Below, piece after piece: positions 1 through 5,785 of a DNA stretch of 12,467 bases (positions are counted from its first letter, which is position 1; each line of letters starts with the position of its first letter). Below the pieces are notes generated by a model. The model did not search any database. It worked only from the letters and a program-made list of their open reading frames with translations, and had not been told where the DNA came from. The DNA comes from CAYFQV01 sp964654185 (lineage in GTDB: Bacteria > Spirochaetota > Spirochaetia > DSM-27196 > PWMO01): assembly GCA_964654185.1 (NCBI GenBank), contig CAZZIE010000127.1, forward strand, positions 1 through 12,467. Direction: 5' to 3'. Both the position numbers and the translations under genes were made by a program.

Positions 1-1872
1 CTTGAAGAACGCCATGGTGTCCTGGAGTTGCTCGGCCTGGCTCGAGAGCTCCTCGGCCATGCTCGACATCTCCTCGGCCTGGGATGCGTTCTGCTGCACA
101 ACCTGGTCGAGCTGCGCCAGCGCCTTGTTGACCTGCTGGCTTCCGGAGCGCTGTTCGGCGCTTGCCGCGCTGATCTCCTGGACGAGCTCGGCGGTCCGCT
201 GAATGTCCGGGACCAGCGCCTCGAGGAGTCGCCCGGCATCTTCAGCAACGTCTACACTGCTCGTGGAAAGCTCGCTGATTTCGCCCGCTGCAGTCTGACT
301 GCGCTCGGCGAGCTTGCGCACCTCAGAGGCGACCACTGCGAAGCCCTTGCCGTGCTCGCCCGCCCGGGCCGCCTCAATGGCTGCGTTCAGGGCAAGGAGG
401 TTGGTGTTGCGCGCAATTTCTTCAATGATGGTGATGCGTTCGGCAATGTTGCGCATGGCTTCAACGGTCTGATGGACGGCACGCCCGCCCTGCTGGGCAT
501 CCTCCGCCGCCTTGCGGGCGATCTTCTCGGTCTCCTGGGCGTTGTCCGCGTTCTGCTGGATATTCGAGTCCATCTCCTCCATGGACGACGAGACCTCTTC
601 GGTGTTCGCCGCCTGCTCGGTGGCACCCTGGGACATCTCCTCGGCGCTGGAGGACATCTGCTGGCTTCCCGACGCGACGTAGTCACTGGCGGATTTCACG
701 CTGGCCACGACGTCGGTGAGCTTCTCCTGCATGTCCCGAAGGGAGTTGGCGAGTTGGCCGACCTCGTCTCGTTGCGTCACGGTGATATCCGCGGTGAGAT
801 CGCCGTCTGCGACAGCCTGAACCGTTCCCATGACGCGGCGGATCGGATTCACAATGCTCCGGGTGATGATGGGTGTCATGGCAATACCGACCAGCACGGC
901 GATGATCCCAATGATCATGACGAGGAGACGTGTGCGATCAGCGAGCTCGATCATCACTTGATCAGTCATGATGTTTGCCTGCGCGGTGTCTACGATCTGT
1001 CCGAGCAGGGACTGAACCTCGGTGAGCGAGGTCTTCGTCTCGGTGGCGTAGATATCCGCTGCACGGTCGAGCTGGTCCACCTGTCCATCATGCCAGCCGA
1101 TCAAACCGTCGATTGCGGCAAGCGTCTCGTCGGCGTACTGCGACGTCCGGGCGTTGTAGAACGTGAGGGCGCCCGCGGGGTCTCCATTGTTGCGGAGGCG
1201 CATGACCTCGACCGCGGTTTGGTGCAGCTGCTGGTGCGGGTCGTAGATCGGCGCAGTTGCCTGATCGAAGGCGCTGTCAGTGTCGCGGCGCTGTTCCACC
1301 TCGTCGGAGTAGAGCCATTGCCCCAGACTGCACTGCGTGTGGTCGGTGATGATGTCGTCGCCGGTATAGGTGGGATCGAGGAGTAACAGCGCTACGCTGC
1401 CCTTCCACTCCAGGTGGTCGGTCTGCTTCTCCCGGAGAAAGCCGCCGAGGGTCCTATCGACGTCGACATAGGCGTCTCCAATGGCAACAGCGGACTGGTG
1501 GAGGTGCATATGGGGTTCTTCGATCTGCGTCAGCAGCGGCGCGAGCTCGGGAACCGTCTGTTCAGCCTGTTCACGTTGATTGCTGTAGTACCACTTGCCG
1601 AATGCGCACTGTGTGGGGTCGGTCTCGACGGTCAGCTCAGTGATCGCGTCATCGGTCAGGAGCGCGTTCACCTCGTTCGCCCAGTTGAGGTGCTCGACCT
1701 CCCGCTGTACGATGTCTCCGCGCAGCTCATTGCCGACAATGACCTCTTCGGCGTTCCGCACAATGCCCTGCACCCCGATGACCGACCACACCACCAGGCC
1801 GCCGAGCAGGACCAGGACTACACCGAAGCCAATTGAGAGCTTCATGCTCAACTTCAGATCTTTCCACCGCAT
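1..1872 (-). CDS. Methyl-accepting chemotaxis protein with two tandem extracytoplasmic CZB domains (3' end outside window)
   Basis: Transmembrane chemoreceptor that passes ligand state to a CheA/CheW array. 624 codons lie in the window and the last residues (AFFK) are near the usual end of the family. A short cytoplasmic tip precedes TM1 (about 11-33). Two CZB zinc-binding units follow, with ligands H61, C89, H121, H125 and H153, C181, H213, H217. TM2 is about 315-333 and HAMP about 334-386. The signalling helices carry the hairpin tip around EEIARNTNLLALNAAIEAAR (484-503). CZB domains are known to bind zinc through three His and one Cys, and some respond to hypochlorous acid. Placement between TM1 and TM2 predicts an extracytoplasmic zinc or oxidant sensor, which is inference. 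The ATG at 1872 is chosen because AAGGAGA lies 6 nt upstream on the minus strand. It is transcribed divergently from the kinase cluster. Confidence 0.95.
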   Translation of the reverse strand, partial: MRWKDLKLSMKLSIGFGVVLVLLGGLVVWSVIGVQGIVRNAEEVIVGNELRGDIVQREVEHLNWANEVNALLTDDAITELTVETDPTQCAFGKWYYSNQREQAEQTVPELAPLLTQIEEPHMHLHQSAVAIGDAYVDVDRTLGGFLREKQTDHLEWKGSVALLLLDPTYTGDDIITDHTQCSLGQWLYSDEVEQRRDTDSAFDQATAPIYDPHQQLHQTAVEVMRLRNNGDPAGALTFYNARTSQYADETLAAIDGLIGWHDGQVDQLDRAADIYATETKTSLTEVQSLLGQIVDTAQANIMTDQVMIELADRTRLLVMIIGIIAVLVGIAMTPIITRSIVNPIRRVMGTVQAVADGDLTADITVTQRDEVGQLANSLRDMQEKLTDVVASVKSASDYVASGSQQMSSSAEEMSQGATEQAANTEEVSSSMEEMDSNIQQNADNAQETEKIARKAAEDAQQGGRAVHQTVEAMRNIAERITIIEEIARNTNLLALNAAIEAARAGEHGKGFAVVASEVRKLAERSQTAAGEISELSTSSVDVAEDAGRLLEALVPDIQRTAELVQEISAASAEQRSGSQQVNKALAQLDQVVQQNASQAEEMSSMAEELSSQAEQLQDTMAFFK

Positions 1873-1938
1873 CCAGGGTCTCCTTCGCGCAGGCTTCGCA
1901 GCCCGCAGCACTTGCATACGATTTTTGAGAGTAATTAG

Positions 1939-1967
1939 AGATTAGGGTGTTACTTTTAATAACGCAA
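1939..1967 (-). promoter_or_regulatory. Candidate sigma-70-type promoter for the chemoreceptor
   Basis: On the minus strand TTGCGT (1967-1962) is followed after 17 nt by TAATCT (1944-1939), about 65 nt before the start codon. The -10 match is weak. The flanking sequence is AT-rich, as is common upstream of promoters. No sigma-28 or sigma-54 consensus was seen. Confidence 0.3.
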
Positions 1968-2052
1968 GTATTTTCTAATGATTCTGGGTGTTTCTTTATC
2001 GAATCATGGTGCATGGCCTCTCGGCGTTTGACCTCGAAACATCACGACGCAC

Positions 2053-2064
2053 TGAGGCGCCTCA
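2053..2064. promoter_or_regulatory. 12-bp perfect palindrome, possible operator
   Basis: TGAGGCGCCTCA is its own reverse complement. It ends 26 bp upstream of the -35 box of the rightward promoter, a position suited to a dimeric regulator. No regulator gene is nearby and no second copy was noticed, so the role is inferred only from position and symmetry. Confidence 0.35.
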
Positions 2065-2090
2065 AGGCACCGCGTGTTAATTCGAATCAC

Positions 2091-2119
2091 TTGCGTAGTT
2101 GCGCGGTCTGATGTATCAT
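2091..2119 (+). promoter_or_regulatory. Candidate promoter of the kinase cluster
   Basis: TTGCGT (2091-2096), a 17-nt spacer and TATCAT (2114-2119, five of six to the -10 consensus) lie about 26 nt upstream of the ATG at 2146. That ATG has an AGAGGAAA ribosome binding site. The palindrome ATTCGAAT abuts the -35 region. Confidence 0.5.
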
Positions 2120-2145
2120 TTCAAATTATTTAGAGGAAATTGTTA

Positions 2146-2324
2146 TATGTGGAAAAGTGGTGAGCGGCAGGTCCTTCTGGTGGAGGACGAAGCGATTATC
2201 GCGCCGATCCGATGGTACGCTGATCTCCACGCTTTTCAATGGATGTATCGCGTATCGAGACGACGGAGAATTCTCGCACACTGTGTGCATCTTCCAGGTC
2301 CTTGATTCTGCAGAAGCCGAGTAG
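2146..2324 (+). pseudogene. Remnant of a REC/PAS sensor protein with an internal out-of-frame deletion
   Basis: A good ribosome binding site and ATG (2146) open a reading frame that begins like a response-regulator receiver domain: QVLLVEDEAIIA, the acidic Asp pair of the REC fold. It loses all similarity after about 2205 and stops at 2303-2305. From about 2211 a different frame encodes what resembles a PAS/PAC tail (DGTLIS, then YRDDGEFSHTVCIFQ, then DSAEAE) and ends at TAG 2322-2324. That second frame is the frame of the GAF kinase that starts 4 bp later. The simplest reading is that a REC-PAS protein lost its middle, leaving a head and a tail in different frames. The phosphoacceptor Asp of the REC domain is gone. 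The head is close to the start of the kinase at 8335 (RILLVEDEAIVA), so a paralogue of it is plausible. The PAS assignment is tentative because the segment is short. Confidence 0.6.
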
Positions 2325-2327
2325 CAC

Positions 2328-3497
2328 ATGCAATCAGACAATAGCGCCACGGTAGCGAGAGTTCGTGTCTCGGGCAGGCGAAACCTCGTTGCGGTACCGG
2401 TAACGTCACAGACGAAACCACCAATACCTGCGAAGTTCGAACAGAAGTGGCAGGAGATAGTTACACTGGCGGCACGCATTATCGGGGTTCCTGCCGGATT
2501 GATCATGCGGCTCCACGAAACCGAGATCGAAGTCTATTCATCGAGTGAGACTGACGGAAACCCGTATCGTCACGCCGCGACTGAGCATCTCGGTCTGGGC
2601 CTGTATTGTGAGACTGTGGTCGGCAAGAGGTCGGAGCTCCTTGTTCCTCATGCCCTGGAAGATCCCGCCTGGGAACACAACCCGGATGTGGCGCTGAGCA
2701 TGTACTCCTACTACGGAGTGCCGCTCCGCTGGCCCGACGGGGAAGTGTTCGGGACCTTCTGTGTGCTCGACCGGAAGCGAAACGAATACGGACAGGACCA
2801 GCGGCAACTGGTACGGCGCCTTGCGGAGCTCGTGGAGCAAGACCTGCGAAGCCTTGTCGATGTGGACGAACGACTCGCCAATGCAGAGCTCAAGGCCCGG
2901 GAGATTCGTCATCGAGTCAAGAATCAGTTCAACATGTTGATTAGCTACATCGACCTTCACTCAAACCTCGGTTACGCACCTGAAGAGGCAGGCGCTGTTG
3001 TTATGAACGTGAGGGGACGGATCGACGCTCTCGCCAAGACTCATCAGCAGATGTCCGTACTCGAGGAAGGCTCGAAACCGTCGTTGCTTCGATATCTCCG
3101 CGAGGTTGTGCCGTTTCTGGCGTCGAGTGCACCCGTCGCCGTGGAGGTAGAGATAGATGGCGATGAAGCACAGGTCGAAGAGCGAATACTCGTCCCGGCA
3201 GTTTCCATCATCTATGAGCTACTCACCAACTCCATCAAACACGCCTTTGATCATGTACACGCCCCGACCGTGATGATTACGATCCGCGAGTCCCCGGGAT
3301 GCATCTGCATGGATTACCGCGACAATGGGAGCGCTTCACAACGTCCCGGCAGTGACAGTTCCGGACTGGGTAAGCTGATCGTTGAAGGGCTCGTAGCGCA
3401 GCTCTCGGCAACACTTGAACAGGATGGGTTCGACTACCGTATCTGTATTCCGATTGATGTCGATGCAGGAAGTGTCAATGATGCGAGGGTATCGTGA
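2328..3497 (+). CDS. Soluble GAF-domain histidine kinase, HisKA_2/HWE-like
   Basis: 389-residue cytoplasmic sensor kinase without membrane segments. Residues about 35-168 form a GAF domain with the block YCETVV (93-98) and WPDGEVFGTFCVLD (135-148), typical of GAF domains in this kinase class. The phosphoacceptor box is EIRHRVKNQFN with H195. The ATPase domain has the N box YELLTNSIKHAF (N301), the DNG motif at 332-334 and the glycine motif SGLGKLI (345-351). All catalytic motifs are present, so autophosphorylation is expected, while the GAF ligand is unknown. The ATG at 2328 has only a weak upstream ribosome binding site and lies 4 bp after the in-frame TAG of the REC/PAS remnant. Translation may therefore depend on coupling to that remnant, or this gene may be the surviving C-terminal part of a larger kinase. 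It is followed 94 bp later by another kinase on the same strand. Confidence 0.9.
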   Translation: MQSDNSATVARVRVSGRRNLVAVPVTSQTKPPIPAKFEQKWQEIVTLAARIIGVPAGLIMRLHETEIEVYSSSETDGNPYRHAATEHLGLGLYCETVVGKRSELLVPHALEDPAWEHNPDVALSMYSYYGVPLRWPDGEVFGTFCVLDRKRNEYGQDQRQLVRRLAELVEQDLRSLVDVDERLANAELKAREIRHRVKNQFNMLISYIDLHSNLGYAPEEAGAVVMNVRGRIDALAKTHQQMSVLEEGSKPSLLRYLREVVPFLASSAPVAVEVEIDGDEAQVEERILVPAVSIIYELLTNSIKHAFDHVHAPTVMITIRESPGCICMDYRDNGSASQRPGSDSSGLGKLIVEGLVAQLSATLEQDGFDYRICIPIDVDAGSVNDARVS

Positions 3498-3538
3498 CGA
3501 CGGAGAGCAAGACGAGCGGAGCGCCGCTTCGACGCGCG

Positions 3539-3573
3539 CCGGCTGGAGCTGATCAGGCTCCCCGTGCAGCCGG
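3539..3573 (+). promoter_or_regulatory. Nested stem-loop just upstream of the hybrid kinase start
   Basis: An outer repeat CCGGCTG (3539-3545) / CAGCCGG (3567-3573) encloses an inner stem GAGC/GCTC (3546-3549 with 3557-3560) around the loop TGATCAG. It ends 18 nt before the ATG at 3592 and has no T-tract, so it is not a classical terminator. It may act as a processing, attenuation or translation-control structure. The kinase start lacks a clear Shine-Dalgarno motif. Confidence 0.4.
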
Positions 3574-3591
3574 GATGGTCCTGCGTCGCAT

Positions 3592-5748
3592 ATGAAAAGA
3601 CTTCTCGGCAGGCTGAGTAGCACCCGGAAGGCACTACCTGTTCTTGCCATCGTGTTCGTAGCAGCTGCGGTCGTCTTTGCCCTTACCCTCCGACAATCGA
3701 GACCGGATGTGCCGGTCTTCGTGCCGCTCGGCCCGTCGAATGCGAAAACGGACGGGCATGGTGGAGATCACATTGTTGTTCGAGGTGACTGGGGATACCC
3801 GCCCTTCGAGTACCTGAACGAATCAGGCCAACCTGACGGGTTCAACGTCGAGATACTGACCCACATTGCGGAAGTCATGAATCTCGACATTCGCATACGT
3901 CTTGGGGCCTGGGAGGAGGTCAGAGAAGAGCTCGAAACCGGCCGGATTGATGCCCTGGCGGGAATGTACAAGACGGCCGCGCGGGACCGACGGCTCGACT
4001 TCTCGATCCCCCATTTCATTGCATCATACGGAGTGTTCGTTACGCCCGGCGCCGACATACGCAGCGTAGAGGACATTCAAGACAAGAGGATACTGGTTCA
4101 AGAGGGAGACCTCGGCCACGACTACCTCCTCGAGAACAGCATTGGGTCGGAGATCGTCGTGGTGCGTGACTGGAAGGCCGTGCTTCCGGGGCTAATGGAC
4201 GGCAAGGCCGACTGTGCAGTCATGGGGATGGTACAGGGCATGAGACTGCTGCAGGAGGAGGGATATGACAACGTCCAGGTCCTCTCGGAGCCGCTGGTTC
4301 AACGGCCGTACTCGATTGCCGTCCGGGAAGGCGACGCTGAGTTGCTTTCCCTGCTCAATGAAGGGCTCAATCTGCTCAAGATATCCGGCCGGTACGATGA
4401 CATATACCAGAAATGGTTTGGAATCTTTGAGAGGGAACCTCCTCTCAACAGCAGGCTCGTAAGAGCACTCGCCGGCGGGGTATTGGCTCTGGCGCTCGTG
4501 CTGATTGCCATCGCCCTGTGGAACTATTCGCTGAGGCGTCGGGTGCGCAGTCAGACTGCGAGTCTCCGATCGGCAATGGAAGAGCTGGAAGAGGCTAATG
4601 CGACGAAGGACCGGTTTCTCGCCGGAGTAAGCCACGAACTGCGCACCCCGCTCCACGGCATACTGAGCATGACGGAGCTTGTCGAAAAGAGTGAACTCGA
4701 TACCGGGCAGCGGAAACTTGTGGGAATGCTGAAATCAGCTTCCCGGCAACTCAACCGCGTACTCTCCGACCTCATAGACATTTCTCGCCTGGATGCAGGC
4801 AAGCTGTCTTTGCACGAGACGACCTTTTCAATCCACGAGCTTGTCGAATGGATACACCCGGTTGTCGCAGAGAAGGCTCACGTCAAAGGACTGGAATTTG
4901 CCGTAGCCATTCAGGGTGATCGTCATACCGTCGTTGTGACGGACAGAGAACGCGTTACTCAGATCATCCTGAATCTTGCGGACAATGCGATCAAGAACAC
5001 GGACTCAGGCAGCGTCGGCGTAACCATACTCACCGAGAGTCCGGACTGTGCTGATCCGCCGTGTCTCCAGATACGCGTGACCGACACGGGCCGGGGAATA
5101 GCCCGGGAAGATCAAGAGAGGATCTTCTCTGCCTTCACCCAGCTCTCGTCCAGCTCGGGCGAGTTGGTGTCGGGACTGGGTCTGGGACTCTCCATTGTGC
5201 GATCAATCACAGACCTTCTTGGGGGCTCACTTGATGTCAGAAGTGCGCCCGGAGAAGGAAGCATCTTCTCCGTAACGTTCCCGGTACGGCATGTGCGTAG
5301 TGAAAACGACGCCGTGCCTCCGGCGAACACCAGGGAACCTGCTACCCCTGATGCTCTGCAAGTGCTCCTTGCGGAAGACGAAGCGATCAACCGCCTCTAT
5401 CTGAAGCAACTACTCTCGGAGAAGGGGTGGGCGACAACGGAGGTCTCAGACGGAGAAGACGCGGTGATCCGCGTCGAGAATAATCGATACGACCTGGTGT
5501 TCATGGATCTGAGTATGCCGAAGCTTGACGGCCTCGCAGCAACGAGGAAGATTCGCCGCATTGAATCGACAGCGGACCGAGCGAGAACGCCCATTATTGC
5601 GCTCACGGCCCACGCGTATGAAGAGCATCGCCAGGTATGCGTGGATGCCGGCATGGACGGCTTCGTCTCCAAACCCTTTACGGAGACTGGATTCTGGCAG
5701 GAAGTGCAGCGGGTCATGGAAAGTTCCGCACCGGCACAGTCGGACTGA
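3592..5748 (+). CDS. EvgS/BvgS-like membrane hybrid histidine kinase: SBP_bac_3, HisKA, HATPase, REC
   Basis: 718-residue hybrid sensor kinase. A membrane anchor or signal segment lies at about 14-32. A periplasmic family-3 solute-binding domain covers about 60-280 (start GDWGYPPFEYLNESGQPDGF; end YDDIYQKWFG). TM2 is about 291-311. The HisKA box SHELRTPLHG contains H348. The ATPase domain has N465 in NLADNAIKN, DTGRGIA (498-504) and GLGLGLS (528-534). The C-terminal receiver has the acidic pair E595/D596, phosphoacceptor D639, T672 and K694. The binding-domain family captures amino acids or similar small polar ligands, and the ligand here cannot be told. Unlike EvgS/BvgS there is one binding domain and no C-terminal HPt domain, so phosphate must pass to a separate HPt protein or the REC domain is self-regulatory. 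No alternative start fits better than the ATG at 3592, although its ribosome binding site is weak. Probably co-transcribed with the kinase before it. Confidence 0.95.
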   Translation: MKRLLGRLSSTRKALPVLAIVFVAAAVVFALTLRQSRPDVPVFVPLGPSNAKTDGHGGDHIVVRGDWGYPPFEYLNESGQPDGFNVEILTHIAEVMNLDIRIRLGAWEEVREELETGRIDALAGMYKTAARDRRLDFSIPHFIASYGVFVTPGADIRSVEDIQDKRILVQEGDLGHDYLLENSIGSEIVVVRDWKAVLPGLMDGKADCAVMGMVQGMRLLQEEGYDNVQVLSEPLVQRPYSIAVREGDAELLSLLNEGLNLLKISGRYDDIYQKWFGIFEREPPLNSRLVRALAGGVLALALVLIAIALWNYSLRRRVRSQTASLRSAMEELEEANATKDRFLAGVSHELRTPLHGILSMTELVEKSELDTGQRKLVGMLKSASRQLNRVLSDLIDISRLDAGKLSLHETTFSIHELVEWIHPVVAEKAHVKGLEFAVAIQGDRHTVVVTDRERVTQIILNLADNAIKNTDSGSVGVTILTESPDCADPPCLQIRVTDTGRGIAREDQERIFSAFTQLSSSSGELVSGLGLGLSIVRSITDLLGGSLDVRSAPGEGSIFSVTFPVRHVRSENDAVPPANTREPATPDALQVLLAEDEAINRLYLKQLLSEKGWATTEVSDGEDAVIRVENNRYDLVFMDLSMPKLDGLAATRKIRRIESTADRARTPIIALTAHAYEEHRQVCVDAGMDGFVSKPFTETGFWQEVQRVMESSAPAQSD

Positions 5749-5753
5749 TCAGT

Positions 5754-5774
5754 TCAGGGAGTGAGCGCCCCTGA
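5754..5774. terminator. Stem-loop between convergent kinase genes
   Basis: TCAGGG (5754-5759) and CCCTGA (5769-5774) form a 6-bp stem with a 9-nt loop, between the stop codons at 5746-5748 (plus) and 5788-5786 (minus). A GGGCCC palindrome follows directly. Position suggests a shared bidirectional terminator, but there is no T-run on either side, so efficiency is uncertain. Confidence 0.4.
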
Positions 5775-5785
5775 GGGCCCGTGAT

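Larger units (their letters stand above)
1873..2145. other. AT-rich divergent intergenic control region
   Basis: This gap of about 270 bp separates the leftward chemoreceptor from the rightward kinase cluster. The part at 1915-2010 is clearly richer in A+T than the flanking genes. It holds a candidate promoter in each direction, a 12-bp perfect palindrome (2053-2064), an 8-bp palindrome ATTCGAAT (2080-2087), and a 5-bp inverted repeat GATTC/GAATC (1980-2005). I see no convincing gene in it. Confidence 0.6.

Noticed and set aside
28..1836. Long plus-strand open frames over the chemoreceptor (for example 28-1386)
   Set aside because: They are antisense to a receptor with all its expected motifs. 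Their proteins are low-complexity shadows without recognisable domains, and high G+C explains their length.
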